The notes: generated by a model not told the origin, from the letters alone. A stretch of DNA of 64,000 bases from CAYUCJ01 sp049282265 (GCA_049282265.1 JBAPTR010000199.1:62001-126000), one strand, 5' to 3'; positions 25,355-35,338 are shown, counted from the first letter of the stretch. Translations and numbers: made by a program.

Positions 25355-26599
25355 TTACCATCCAAGCCATTCCTTGGCCCACTTCTCGGGCCAGCGTTTC
25401 TTGAGGTCCACACGCTCCACCACCTGGAACTTGCCGTTCTTCCATTCCTGGATCAGGCATCCGGTGGTGGGTCTGTGATCGGTCGCGGTGAAGCTGATGG
25501 GAGAGGCACCCAGACCAATATCAAAGTTCCTCATGGTCTCAAATCCCTTGGTCATGATCCCCGGGCCGCTCAGGTCTCCGGCCTTGTCTGCGCGTTTCAG
25601 GGCCTCCCAGGTAATCAATGCATCGCCCCAGGCCTGAACCGTCCGGATGAGTCTTTTTTCCAAGGGGATCCCGGGATTGTATTTCTTTGCCATCTTCACA
25701 ACGATGTCCATGTTTTTGTAATTCTGGCCAAAAAACGCGCATGGTGTTGCACCCATAACGCCCTCGGCAGCATCACCTGCCAGCCGCGGGAGGTTCTCGT
25801 CAAATCCCCAGTTGTCGACGATCCAATCGGTGTTCAGCCCGAGGGCATAGGCATCCCTGATGGTTGCGGAGACCGACATGGTGGTGTTCCCGTGCCACAG
25901 CAAGTCCGGCTTGAATTCTTTCAGGGCCATGATCTGGCTCTTGGTATCAAGGGCGAAAAGCGATACATCCTGATCCGGGCCTATCTCGAAGCCAAGCATC
26001 TTTGCCTGGTCCTTGATGGCCTTGATAGGTGCACTGCAGTAAGGGGAGGCAAACATGTAACAGCAGGCAAATCTGGGCTTTCTCTTTCCATAGTCCGGCT
26101 TGCTGGGCCACTTCTTGTCAAACCAGGCCGTGATGGCCGCCCTTGCATTGGTGGAATAGTCGGAAGAAAAGAATAGGTTATACCGTGATTTTGCAGGATC
26201 GGTTAGATGCGCGGAATAGGAGGCGGAGACATAAGGGATCTTGTCTTTGTTAACGGTGGGAGAAAGGGCCTCGGTATCACCGGTCCCCCACCCCATGATA
26301 GCGACACTCTTCAGTCGCTTCAGGAGCTTATACTTTGTGATGGCCTCCGGGATACGGTAGCCATAATCAAACCAGGTATACTTGATCTGTTTCCCGTTGA
26401 CGCCTCCTTGTTCATTGATGTATTTGAATGCCTCGGCCATACCGATGGCGTAGTCCTTCCCCACGTCGGAGGTGGCCCCCGTTGTGTCCATCATTCCGCC
26501 AACCCTTATCTTGGCAGCAATGACGTTCGTGCTCAAACCAATCAGGAAAGCCCCTACCAGGGCCACAATCAGAAAACTTAGAAGGATGCTTTTTTTCAT
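25355..26599 (-). CDS. livK: Periplasmic substrate-binding protein of Liv-type ABC transporter
   Basis: 414 residues with an N-terminal signal peptide (hydrophobic stretch 5-26). The mature protein has the type I periplasmic fold (KIRVGGMMDTTGATSDVGKD). Substrate specificity cannot be read; an acyl-CoA ligase in the same operon suggests an aromatic or fatty acid rather than an amino acid. Confidence 0.9.
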   Translation of the reverse strand: MKKSILLSFLIVALVGAFLIGLSTNVIAAKIRVGGMMDTTGATSDVGKDYAIGMAEAFKYINEQGGVNGKQIKYTWFDYGYRIPEAITKYKLLKRLKSVAIMGWGTGDTEALSPTVNKDKIPYVSASYSAHLTDPAKSRYNLFFSSDYSTNARAAITAWFDKKWPSKPDYGKRKPRFACCYMFASPYCSAPIKAIKDQAKMLGFEIGPDQDVSLFALDTKSQIMALKEFKPDLLWHGNTTMSVSATIRDAYALGLNTDWIVDNWGFDENLPRLAGDAAEGVMGATPCAFFGQNYKNMDIVVKMAKKYNPGIPLEKRLIRTVQAWGDALITWEALKRADKAGDLSGPGIMTKGFETMRNFDIGLGASPISFTATDHRPTTGCLIQEWKNGKFQVVERVDLKKRWPEKWAKEWLGW

Positions 26600-26687
26600 A
26601 ACAATCTTCTCCCTTTGCGGTTGTAAGAAAATTACAGTTCACAAATAACCCTTCCCACGCTCTACTAAACCCTTTTTCACCTCCTTC

Positions 26688-27788
26688 CTAGTAAGAAAAT
26701 GGCCATAGGTTAAAATAGTTTTTTGCCTGCCACCAGCGGTAGGCAAGCCCATTCGGCTCATAGATCAGGAATCCGCAGATGGCCAGTCCGAAGGCCATAT
26801 CCTTGATGTAAGCGAAATCCATGAGTAACTTAGGAAAATAGTCAGAAAGTGGGAGAACGGCTATCTGGAGCAGTTCCATGATCACCACCATAAAAATGGA
26901 GCCGAAAATGGCCCCCTGAATAGACCCGACTCCTCCGATAAGAATCACGCCCACCAGCCAGAGAGACCAGAACCACGGGAAATGTTCCGGGCTGAGAGCG
27001 GCCGTATTGCTGACCCAGAAAGCCCCGGCCACCCCGGCCATAAAGCCCGCAACAAAGAAGGCCAGCAGTTTGTACCACACGATATTGATGCCCAGGGCCC
27101 CGGCGGCGATATCATTGTCCCTGATGGCCACCCAGGCACGCCCCACCTTGGAACGGAGAAGGTTGGCCAGTACAATGACCATGAGGGTCAGCAGTATCGC
27201 CATGAGGTAGTAGACTTCAAAATCATTATCTACAACCCATGGACCGATCTTGATGGTCCCCGGCGGCAGGGAAAAGGCCTGCCCTCTCCCGCCGATCTGG
27301 CTGACATATTGTGTCAGGACAAAATCAACGGTGATGAACTGGGCTGCCATGGTCGTCAAGATTAGATAGAAACCCTTCACCTTGACGCATGGCAGGCCGA
27401 AAAGGACGCTCCACAAACCGGCTGCCAGACCTCCAGCGAGGATACTGAGGGGATAGGCCAACCCCCAGTTCAAAAAAACATGAGGCCATGGGAATTGGAG
27501 TACCAGCAGAGTGCTCGTATAGGCTCCAACGGCAATGAAGGCGGCATGGCCAAGGGTCAGCAGCCCTGCGTAGCCTATGAGCAACTGAACTCCCAGTGCG
27601 CCCATGGCCGTGTAACCCACCATGGTGGCGACCCCAACCCAGTAGTCGGGGGCCAGGACAGGAATGGCCACGAAGACGACGGCCAGGAGAAGGATCATTT
27701 TCCCCTTGATGAACCTGGATTGCCACCACCCCTGGTCGTCCGAATAATTCTGATGATAATCACCGCAAGGCAACCACACATTGGACAT
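26688..27788 (-). CDS. livM: ABC transporter permease LivM
   Basis: 366 residues with about ten hydrophobic segments and the conserved GYAGLLTLGHAAFIAVGAY region and the EAA-like loop SKVGRAWVAIRDND. The first 30 residues are an uncommon hydrophilic extension (MSNVWLPCGDYHQNYSDD). The ribosome site is GAGGGGG. Confidence 0.92.
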   Translation of the reverse strand: MSNVWLPCGDYHQNYSDDQGWWQSRFIKGKMILLLAVVFVAIPVLAPDYWVGVATMVGYTAMGALGVQLLIGYAGLLTLGHAAFIAVGAYTSTLLVLQFPWPHVFLNWGLAYPLSILAGGLAAGLWSVLFGLPCVKVKGFYLILTTMAAQFITVDFVLTQYVSQIGGRGQAFSLPPGTIKIGPWVVDNDFEVYYLMAILLTLMVIVLANLLRSKVGRAWVAIRDNDIAAGALGINIVWYKLLAFFVAGFMAGVAGAFWVSNTAALSPEHFPWFWSLWLVGVILIGGVGSIQGAIFGSIFMVVIMELLQIAVLPLSDYFPKLLMDFAYIKDMAFGLAICGFLIYEPNGLAYRWWQAKNYFNLWPFSY

Positions 27789-27839
27789 ACCATACCCCCT
27801 CAGTTCAATCTAAACAGCGAACACCCGATTTTCACTTCC

Positions 27840-27894
27840 ACCCGCCAAAAAACCGGCGGGTAGACCTTCCCCATTCCGCCTTCCCCATTCCGCC
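27840..27894. repeat. Hairpin and tandem 14-mer between livH and livM
   Basis: A 7-bp stem ACCCGCC/GGCGGGT with an 8-base loop is followed by two perfect tandem copies of TTCCCCATTCCGCC (27867-27880, 27881-27894). A related CATTCCGCCTTCCC occurs near 24467, before the lipoprotein gene. There is no T-run. It may tune mRNA stability within the operon. Confidence 0.5.
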
Positions 27895-27898
27895 TTCA

Positions 27899-28786
27899 TC
27901 AGACTCTCTCAATCCTCTCCCATCCCCACAGCCCGTACGGCTTGAAAAGGAGGAATACCGCCATGAAGGCGAAGGGCATAATCTCTTTTACACCGCCTGG
28001 AAAATACCGGTCCAGGTAGGTCCCTGCAAAATTTTGAAGGAGCCCGATAATAATGCCGCCGACTATGGCTCCCGGTACGGAATTGAGACCGCCCAGCACA
28101 ACGGCCGGCAATACAAGAAGCCCCAGATATCCAACGGAAATGTTGATCCCGTTGATATTTCCCAGCAGTGCACCACCCACGCCGGCACTCATGAATGCAA
28201 TGGCCCACGCGGCCGCGTAAACAAAGCGTGCGCTGACCCCCAGGGAGAGCGCCGCCGTCTCGTCGTCCGCCGTTGCCTGCATGGAAAGCCCCCATCGTGT
28301 GTATTTGAAAAAACAGACGAGAATAATGAGCAACACTATGGAGAGAATAAATGACCAGAGATACACAGGAGATATCTTGAGATATCCAATGCTTAGAGGC
28401 TTCAGCGGAAAAACGGGAGGGGAGAAGACCCGGGTATCCGTACCGAAAACAAATTCGATGAGCCCCTTAAAAAAAAAGGATAGACCAACGGTCACCATAA
28501 TGACAGACAGGATGGGCTCCCCGATCAGCCTGTCCAGGAATATCCTTTCCGTCAGGAAACCAAGGACGATGCCGACAAGCAGGGTCAGAAGAACGGCCAG
28601 AACAAACGGAATGTGCATCTCATAAAAGGAATAGGTCACGTAGGCGCCGACAAGGGTCAATTCCCCCATAGCCAGATTTAGGACTCCCGAACACTTGTAG
28701 ATGATTACCCAGCCGAGTGCCACCAGCGCATAAATTCCACCTACCAATATGCCGGTTGTCAAGGCCATCAAGAACAGCTCCATCAT
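27899..28786 (-). CDS. livH: ABC transporter permease LivH
   Basis: 295 residues, eight or so membrane segments, with the family's N-terminal GGIYALVALGWVIIYKCSGV and the VLGGLNSVPGAIVGG loop near the C-terminus. The ribosome site is AAGGGGG. It forms the membrane channel with LivM. Confidence 0.93.
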   Translation of the reverse strand: MMELFLMALTTGILVGGIYALVALGWVIIYKCSGVLNLAMGELTLVGAYVTYSFYEMHIPFVLAVLLTLLVGIVLGFLTERIFLDRLIGEPILSVIMVTVGLSFFFKGLIEFVFGTDTRVFSPPVFPLKPLSIGYLKISPVYLWSFILSIVLLIILVCFFKYTRWGLSMQATADDETAALSLGVSARFVYAAAWAIAFMSAGVGGALLGNINGINISVGYLGLLVLPAVVLGGLNSVPGAIVGGIIIGLLQNFAGTYLDRYFPGGVKEIMPFAFMAVFLLFKPYGLWGWERIERV

Positions 28787-28804
28787 TTCCCCCTTTACCG
28801 CCCT

Positions 28805-30727
28805 TTATAGATTGATTTGCCGTATGCCCAGGTCGGCCTTTATCCGTTGTTCCCTTCCGTCCTCATAGGTAATGGTGGTATCCATATGCACCACCTCCAC
28901 GTCCGAAAAGAGGGCGTCAACGATATCCTTGTATCTTTGTTCAACAAAAGCCCGTCTCAGCTTGCTCGTTCGGGTCAGCTCCTCGTCATCAGCATCAAAT
29001 ACCTTATAAAGGTTCACGAATTTATGGATCTTTGCAGGGCCGGGCAGGTCCCTGTTCGCCTCTTCGATCTGTCTCTGAATCAGGTCATAGACGGCTGTCT
29101 GCTGGGAGAGTTCGTGATAGCTGGTGTAATTAATCTTCTTGTCATCCGCCCATTTTCCGACAACGGCATAGTCTATACACAAAACCGCCACGATGAAGTC
29201 CCTCTTGTCGCCGACAACCCAGGCCTCCTGTACAAAGGGGCTGAATTTGAGACGGGTTTCGAGGTATTGGGGCGAAAAAGGACGGCCGTCGCTGAGGGTC
29301 ATCACGTCCTTTGACCGGTCAAAGACTACCAGGTGACCGTCTTCATCGATAAATCCCCTGTCTCCCGAATAGAGCCAGCCATCTATCAGGGTCTTTTTTG
29401 TGGCCTCCTCATTCTTATAATACCCCTGGAAAACCGATGGGCTCCTGGAGAGGATTTCACCTTCTTCCGTGATCTTGATCTCTGTTTCAGGGATAGGGGA
29501 TCCCACGGTATCAAACTTCACGTCACCGTCACGGTGTACAATCGAGATCCCGGCAATCTCCGTCTGGCCATAGATCTGTTTCAGGTTCACGCCCAAGGCA
29601 TGAAAAAAGCGGAAGTGATCCGGGCCCATGGCCGCACCTCCTGTGTAGGCGTGTCTCAGCCGGGACATTCCCAGGTGATCTTTGAGTTTATTTTGCATAG
29701 AAATATGGGCCAACCAGGCGAAGAATTTCCAGTACCAGGGGACCGGCTGCTTTTCAAACTTCAGATTGGCCACCTTGTACCCGACTTTCGTGGCAATTTC
29801 ATAGATCTTTTTCTTAATCCAGGTGGAATCGATATATTTCACCTGTACCTTTCTGGTCATTCCTTCGTAGAGTCTCGGGGGTGCGAACATCACATGAGGG
29901 CCGATCTCCCGGATATTTTCCTGGGCAGTTTCGGCTGCTTCCGGAAAATTAAGTGTGTAGCCCACCTGCAGGCCGCATGAAATGGACATCATCTGTTCAC
30001 CAATCCAGGCAAAAGGCAGGTAGGAGACGAAGTCATCCGTGTCATAACAGGGGTCAACGGCCATGAGATTGTGCCCCATGGTCAGCATGTTCCAATGGCT
30101 CAGGAGGGCCCCCTTGGGGAGGGCTGTCGTCCCCGAGGTGTAGAAAAGGAGGCAGATGTCATCACCGTGTCCCTCACTGATCCTTTTTTCGAAGAGATCA
30201 GGCTCCTTTTCATCAAGCTCCCGACCTAGCGCCTGCACCTTCTTGATGCTGACCAGAAAATCCTGATGGTAATTGCGCATACCCTTGGGGTCGTCCCAGA
30301 CAACCCATTTGAGTTTGGGGCACTGGTCTTTGATGGCCAGGGCCTTGTCCACCTCCTCCTGGGTTTCTCCCATAAAAAAAGCCGCATCGGAGTGGTCGAT
30401 GATATATTTGACCTCGTCCATCATGCAATCCTGGAAGAGCCACACCCCGACCCCGCCTGCACAGATCGCCGCCATCTCCGCCCAGAGACCTTCGGGGCGG
30501 TTATCACCTATCATGGCCACCTTGTCTCCGGGTTTCAGCCCGAGGCTGATCATCCCCAGACACAGATACTTGACATTGTCGTAATAGTCCTGCCACGTGA
30601 AAGGGATCCAGATCCCGAATTCTTTTTCACGCATGGCCACCTTGCCGCTTCCATATCTCCTGCACTGGCTGATAAACAATTTTGGTATGGTGAGCTCCTT
30701 TGTAATTTCTATCCCGGGGCCGCTCAT
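28805..30727 (-). CDS. Long-chain-type AMP-forming acyl-CoA ligase within the Liv operon
   Basis: An ANL ligase of 640 residues: phosphate loop YTSGTTALPKG, YGQTEIAG, and YSGDRGFIDEDGHL; the C-terminal domain is of the long-chain (FadD15-like) type. It should activate a carboxylic acid to its CoA ester with ATP. The ATG at 30727 is preferred over a GTG at 30736 because AAGGAGG would lie only two bases from the GTG. It lies between livG and livH, so uptake and CoA activation are coupled. Substrate is probably a fatty or aromatic acid; this is inference. Confidence 0.9.
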   Translation of the reverse strand: MSGPGIEITKELTIPKLFISQCRRYGSGKVAMREKEFGIWIPFTWQDYYDNVKYLCLGMISLGLKPGDKVAMIGDNRPEGLWAEMAAICAGGVGVWLFQDCMMDEVKYIIDHSDAAFFMGETQEEVDKALAIKDQCPKLKWVVWDDPKGMRNYHQDFLVSIKKVQALGRELDEKEPDLFEKRISEGHGDDICLLFYTSGTTALPKGALLSHWNMLTMGHNLMAVDPCYDTDDFVSYLPFAWIGEQMMSISCGLQVGYTLNFPEAAETAQENIREIGPHVMFAPPRLYEGMTRKVQVKYIDSTWIKKKIYEIATKVGYKVANLKFEKQPVPWYWKFFAWLAHISMQNKLKDHLGMSRLRHAYTGGAAMGPDHFRFFHALGVNLKQIYGQTEIAGISIVHRDGDVKFDTVGSPIPETEIKITEEGEILSRSPSVFQGYYKNEEATKKTLIDGWLYSGDRGFIDEDGHLVVFDRSKDVMTLSDGRPFSPQYLETRLKFSPFVQEAWVVGDKRDFIVAVLCIDYAVVGKWADDKKINYTSYHELSQQTAVYDLIQRQIEEANRDLPGPAKIHKFVNLYKVFDADDEELTRTSKLRRAFVEQRYKDIVDALFSDVEVVHMDTTITYEDGREQRIKADLGIRQINL

Positions 30728-30735
30728 ATGTTTCA

Positions 30736-31557
30736 CTACCTCCTTGTGGAATACAAATCCTCTTCACCCAAGTAAGCCTTGACGACAGCCGGGTTTCCCT
30801 GGACCTCCTCGGGAGATCCATCCACGATCTTGTTGCCGAAGTTCAGGACAAATACGTTATGAGAGATATCCATGACCACTCCCATGTCATGTTCCACCAG
30901 GATACAAGTCACTTTCCACCGTTTCTCTTCGTTGATGTCGAGGATGAAACGGGCCATATCCTCCACTTCCTCCAGGTTCAATCCGGCCAGGGGCTCGTCA
31001 AGCAGGAGGATCTCCGGGTTGAGAGCCAGTGCCCTGCCCAGTTCCACCCTTTTCTGCAGTCCATAGGGAAGCATGTGGACGGTCTTGTCCCGGATACTTT
31101 CTATCTCCAGCAGATCGATGATTTCCTCTTCAATAAACTGCCTGGATTCAATCTCTTCCCGCCTTGTTTTGCCCACATACAGGGATCCGCTCACAATTCC
31201 AGACTTCAGGTGGATGTGTCTGCCGAGCCTTATGTTGTCCAGCACTGTCATACCGCCGAACAATTCAATTTTTTGGAAGGTCCTGGAAATGCCGAGGGAG
31301 GCCCTGTGGTAAGGCCTCAGGTTATTAATCCTGTTTCCCTTGAAGTAAATGTTGCCTTTTTGGGGCTTGTACAGGCCATTGATACAATTCATCATGACCG
31401 TCTTTCCTGCTCCATTCGGACCGATGATGGAATGGATCTCACCCTTTTTGACTTCAAGACTTACCCCCGCCAGGGCGGCAACTTTCCCAAAATACATATG
31501 GACATCTTCGAGCTTTAAGAGAGTATCACCCTCCCTTACCTCTCCCACTTGCACCAT
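30736..31557 (-). CDS. livG: Branched-chain-type ABC transporter ATPase LivG
   Basis: 273 residues; Walker A IIGPNGAGKT, signature region LPYGLQKRVELGRAL (LPYGxQ in place of LSGGQ, normal for LivG), and Walker B ILLLDEPLAGLN. First gene of the operon livG-ligase-livH-livM-livK-livF-lipoprotein. Confidence 0.93.
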   Translation of the reverse strand: MVQVGEVREGDTLLKLEDVHMYFGKVAALAGVSLEVKKGEIHSIIGPNGAGKTVMMNCINGLYKPQKGNIYFKGNRINNLRPYHRASLGISRTFQKIELFGGMTVLDNIRLGRHIHLKSGIVSGSLYVGKTRREEIESRQFIEEEIIDLLEIESIRDKTVHMLPYGLQKRVELGRALALNPEILLLDEPLAGLNLEEVEDMARFILDINEEKRWKVTCILVEHDMGVVMDISHNVFVLNFGNKIVDGSPEEVQGNPAVVKAYLGEEDLYSTRR

Positions 31558-31961
31558 ATGACGCGGCCTCCAATCTGAGATGACTTTTTCTTGATGGAAT
31601 CGAATTCCGGTGGCATTAAACTGTTCTTGCGGCTGGTTCTATAAACAAAGACTGGTTTCATTCACTTTCCGAATATCAGGTTTTGAAATTATCAATTCCG
31701 CCGGGGCGGGTTTCATCGGTGAATCGGAAAACTGCTATTACGAATGAACTGATGGATATGAATGGCTCGGCCTATCTGACAAGCCTTCCAAAAAGAATGT
31801 TGCTGAAGAACCCGGATAACGATAACGATTCGGCCCTATGGATGACTGATTGTTCCTTTCCCGAAACAAGGTGTCCTCTGGCGGGGAAAGATGGCCTTTG
31901 CTGCCTGGAGCCAAACCAGCTTTTCAGTGCCTATACCCTTTACCGATTCGATCTCTTTTTG
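31558..31961. other. Intergenic region upstream of the Liv operon
   Basis: 404 bp between livG start and dgt stop. A plus-strand frame of 98 codons (31683-31979) runs into dgt, lacks a ribosome site and shows no family. No repeat, terminator or RNA was recognised. It probably holds the promoter of the Liv operon. Confidence 0.4.
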
Positions 31962-33152
31962 TCAATTAAATATTGTTGAGACCATAAAGTGCTCTGTCCT
32001 GATTTGGGGCATGAGGTTTTTCCCGCATTGGCCCAGAAAATACGCATCAGTCATGCCTGCGACAAAATCCCGAACCATTTCCGCCGAAGGGGTCTGCTTC
32101 TTGTAGGCGGGAGACATCCCCTGCAGAAACCCGCAGTATATGTCCGAATTTTCATTTCGCATTTCAAGATCTTCGAGATATTTTGCAAAAAGGAGTTGAA
32201 ACATGAGCTGAATTTTTGGCGTCTGTTCCTTGACTTTCCGGTTTTGATAGATCCTTTCCTGATTGAATTTTTTCAAGGCCCTGAGGGCCTCTCCCACATC
32301 CTTGCTGAAACAAACAAATGGCTTATCGATGCTGTTGGCGACCAGATCTTCCACCAGTCGATAGACGATGGTTCCATTCGTATCGCCGAGGATTTTCTTG
32401 CAGTCTCCGGGAAGCTCCTCCCTGGTTATCAAACCGAGGCGTATGGCGTCTTCTATGTCGCGGCCGACATAACTGATGCTGTCGGCCATCCTGACCACGC
32501 AGCCTTCCAGCGTCATGGGCCGGATATCCTCCCCGGGCTCTTCCGACTTCCTAGCCATTTCACGGGCGAGCGTTTCAAAGTTCTTGCCTTTCCTGGGCTC
32601 CAACGCCTGTGTATGAATCTCGCCATCGTGGCAAAGAATCCCATCCAGGACCTGCAGGGTCAGGTTCCATCCCCTGCCCTTTCTCTCAATTTCCTGAAGA
32701 AAACGGACACCTTGTATATTATGAAAAAATGGTCCGATATGATGCGCTTCACAGAGTTCGGAGAGAAATTTCTCTCCATCATGCCCAAAGGGCGTATGGC
32801 CGATGTCATGTCCAAGCGCAATGGCCTCCACAAGATCTTCATTGAGCCCCAGAAGACGTCCTACGGTCCGACCAATCTTGGACACGAGCTGCACGTGGAG
32901 TACCCGGTGGGTGATGTGATCGTTCTTAATGAGATAGAAGACCTGGGTTTTATCGATGTAGCGCGAATAGGCCAGTGAATGGAGGATACGATCGGCATCC
33001 ACGGCAAAGCTCTGCCTGTGGCCTCGGTCCACATCAGCCTCTTCGGCTTTTCGGACAGCATCACGGCTCAAACAGGCCAGACGGGATAGTCTTTGTTCTT
33101 CTGATAGATCCAGTGCAGCCCTCAGTTTTCTCAAAGATTCCCTGTCGTTCAA
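31962..33152 (-). CDS. dgt: Deoxyguanosinetriphosphate triphosphohydrolase-like protein
   Basis: 396-residue HD-superfamily dNTPase, which removes triphosphate from dNTPs. The metal ligands are visible: His82/His86 region (THRVLHV), His115-Asp116 (GHDIGHTPFGH) and VVRMADSISYVGRD. The size fits the type that lacks the E. coli Dgt insertions. It overlaps the small upstream gene by ATGA. Confidence 0.93.
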   Translation of the reverse strand: MNDRESLRKLRAALDLSEEQRLSRLACLSRDAVRKAEEADVDRGHRQSFAVDADRILHSLAYSRYIDKTQVFYLIKNDHITHRVLHVQLVSKIGRTVGRLLGLNEDLVEAIALGHDIGHTPFGHDGEKFLSELCEAHHIGPFFHNIQGVRFLQEIERKGRGWNLTLQVLDGILCHDGEIHTQALEPRKGKNFETLAREMARKSEEPGEDIRPMTLEGCVVRMADSISYVGRDIEDAIRLGLITREELPGDCKKILGDTNGTIVYRLVEDLVANSIDKPFVCFSKDVGEALRALKKFNQERIYQNRKVKEQTPKIQLMFQLLFAKYLEDLEMRNENSDIYCGFLQGMSPAYKKQTPSAEMVRDFVAGMTDAYFLGQCGKNLMPQIRTEHFMVSTIFN

Positions 33153-33403
33153 TATCGTGGATCCTCCTTCTTGCCGGTCTCGCTGGAATAGACCTTCTTC
33201 AGTTCTTTCCAGATGCTCCTGCCTCGGTTGGCTATAATTCTGTGGGCCTCTTCCACCACCTCCCGGGACTGCCCCTCAATACGCTCATCCTGCGGCAATG
33301 GTTTACCCTCTTTCTTGTATTTCCAGCGAATGATGGAACGGGTGACACCCTGCTCAGCCCGCTCGAAAACCCGTTTTATTTCCTTTTTGCTCTTTTCATC
33401 CAT
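33149..33403 (-). CDS. Small conserved-looking hypothetical protein
   Basis: 84 residues from the ATG at 33403, with GAGGA upstream. Charged, helical, no membrane segment (MDEKSKKEIKRVFERAEQGV). It is translationally coupled to dgt by a 4-bp overlap. Function unknown. Confidence 0.65.
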   Translation of the reverse strand: MDEKSKKEIKRVFERAEQGVTRSIIRWKYKKEGKPLPQDERIEGQSREVVEEAHRIIANRGRSIWKELKKVYSSETGKKEDPRY

Positions 33404-33782
33404 GCCTGATATCCTCGATAAAATTCCACTTTTCGCTTGCAAAACTCACATTTTCATGCTAGAGATATCCGATTATGTTCAACGTGGCTTTGCCGTTTCT
33501 TGTACCCTATCGGACCTTCTGACGGCTTCAGAGCGACTCATTTCAGTTTCTGGTTGTTATCATACCAGGATAGATCGAAGAGCTCAAGGTCCTATTCTTC
33601 CTGCCCTGCACAGGCCCGTCTCACGGAGAGGAAAACCGATAGGTGTTCGACCGGCACTGCCGAAAAATTCACAGATTCAGATAGTCCCGGTGCCCATAGC
33701 CTGCGCGGGTTTCATAATTTCTGAATCGAGGAAAAACCGAGCAACGGAGATTGCAAAAGATTTCCAAAAGAAGGAGGATATT
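33404..33782 (+). other. Leader region of rpsB
   Basis: 379 bp before rpsB, without a convincing gene; the open frame reading through it (from 33213) only extends rpsB upstream. TTGCAA and TAGAGA near 33437-33465 with 17 bp spacing could be a promoter. A long untranslated leader would fit the S2 autoregulation known in other bacteria; no specific structure was recognised. Confidence 0.35.
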
Positions 33783-34664
33783 ATGCTGTCTATTAACATG
33801 AAGCAACTTTTAGAAGCAGGCGTCCATTTTGGACACCAAACCAGGCGATGGAACCCGAAGATGAAACCCTATATCTTCGGCGCCAGGAATGGAATTCATA
33901 TCATTGACCTTCAAAAGACGGTCAGGCTCTTCAGAACGGCCTATGATTTCACCGCCAAAATCGTTTCCGAAGGCTATCCGGTTCTGTTTGTGGGCACGAA
34001 GAAACAAGCCCATGATTCCATCGTGGAAGAGAGCGAGCGCTGCGGGATGTTTTTCATGGTCAACCGATGGCTGGGGGGGACCCTCACGAATTTTCAAACG
34101 ATCAAAAAGAGCATAAATCGGCTCAAAGAACTTGAGGCCATGAAAAATGACGGCACCGTCAACCGTTACACCAAAAAAGAAGCGCTGAAAATGGACAAGG
34201 AACTCGAGAAACTTGAGAAAAACCTCGGTGGCATCAAAAACATGGATGAACTGCCGGGAGCTTTGTTCGTTGTGGATCCAAAAAGAGAAAAAATCGCCGT
34301 CAATGAAGCCAAGAAACTCGGCATACCGGTCGTGGCTATAGCTGATTCAAATTGTGACCCTGAAGCGATCGATTTTCTCATTCCCGGTAATGATGATGCC
34401 ATTCGAGCTATTCGCCTCATCTGTTCCAAGATTGCGGAAGCCTGTATTGAAGGTCACAGCATTGCGGAAGAACGGTTGCGCGCCGAAGTCGAGCTTCAGA
34501 AGGAAAAGGAAGAAGCCGAGGCTGAGGCCGAAGTTGAAGCCAAAGCCGAAGCCCTGAAGCCTGCAGAAGGTGGAGGAAAAGGCCCCGAGGTCATTATCGT
34601 GTCCAAGAAAGAAGAGGCCGGGACCGGGGATACACAAGAGCCTGGCGAGGCTGTTTCCGACTAG
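33783..34664 (+). CDS. rpsB: 30S ribosomal protein S2
   Basis: 293 residues from ATG with AAGGAGG. Family-typical start MKQLLEAGVHFGHQTRRW and PGALFVVDPKREKIAVNEA. The protein is about 50 residues longer than E. coli S2 because of an acidic, Ala/Glu-rich C-terminal tail from about residue 232. First gene of the run rpsB-tsf-pyrH-frr, the usual bacterial order. Confidence 0.97.
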   Translation: MLSINMKQLLEAGVHFGHQTRRWNPKMKPYIFGARNGIHIIDLQKTVRLFRTAYDFTAKIVSEGYPVLFVGTKKQAHDSIVEESERCGMFFMVNRWLGGTLTNFQTIKKSINRLKELEAMKNDGTVNRYTKKEALKMDKELEKLEKNLGGIKNMDELPGALFVVDPKREKIAVNEAKKLGIPVVAIADSNCDPEAIDFLIPGNDDAIRAIRLICSKIAEACIEGHSIAEERLRAEVELQKEKEEAEAEAEVEAKAEALKPAEGGGKGPEVIIVSKKEEAGTGDTQEPGEAVSD

Positions 34665-34735
34665 AGGGCTCTTTCGAACAACATGGCTAACGATTGCCTG
34701 ATGAGCATTAAGGATAGACATGGAGGGATTGAACA

Positions 34736-35338
34736 TTGGAAATAACGGCAACACTTATTAAGGAATTAAGAGAAAAGACCGGCGTGGGCATTATGGACTG
34801 TAAAAGCGCCTTGTCGGAATGTGACGGCGACCTCCGGAAGGCCGTCGATTGCTTGAGGAAAAAAGGCATTGCAACGGCGAAAAAAAGGAGTGGGCGCGCC
34901 ACGTCCCAAGGCCAGGTGCAATCCTATGTGCACAGCGGCGGAAAAATCGGAGTCCTGGTGGAGGTTAATTGTGAGACGGACTTCACAGGAAAAACAGAGG
35001 ACTTCACAAATTTTACCAGAGACCTGGCTATGCAGATTGCTGCATCGAACCCTCTCGCCATTGATCGAGACCGTATCCCTGCCGATATCATTGTCAAGGA
35101 AAAGGAAATTTATGGAACCCAGGCCAGGGAGACCGGTAAGCCCGACAAAGTGATTGAAAAAATAGTGGAAGGCAAGATGAAGAAGTTCTACGCCGAGGCC
35201 TGTCTTCTTGAACAGCCCTTTGTAAAAAACCCTGACATATCTGTTCAGGATCTTGTTAATGAGTTGATGGCCAAGACAGGTGAAAACGTCATTATCAGAC
35301 GATTTGCCCGATTTCAACTGGGAGAGGAGGATGCATAG
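34736..35338 (+). CDS. tsf: Elongation factor Ts, short form
   Basis: Exchanges GDP on EF-Tu. TTG start at 34736, eight bases after GGAGGG, giving MEITATLIKELREKTGVGIM; no ATG fits. At 200 residues this is the short EF-Ts form rather than the 283-residue enteric one. The UBA-like N-terminus and core NCETDF motif are intact. It overlaps pyrH by 8 bp. Confidence 0.97.
   Translation: MEITATLIKELREKTGVGIMDCKSALSECDGDLRKAVDCLRKKGIATAKKRSGRATSQGQVQSYVHSGGKIGVLVEVNCETDFTGKTEDFTNFTRDLAMQIAASNPLAIDRDRIPADIIVKEKEIYGTQARETGKPDKVIEKIVEGKMKKFYAEACLLEQPFVKNPDISVQDLVNELMAKTGENVIIRRFARFQLGEEDA

Noticed and set aside
31683..31979. A 98-codon plus-strand gene with Cys pairs before dgt
   Set aside because: No ribosome site, overlaps dgt on the opposite strand, no recognisable family.
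33213..33782. An N-terminal extension of ribosomal protein S2
   Set aside because: No S2 homology, and a strong AAGGAGG lies directly before the ATG at 33783.
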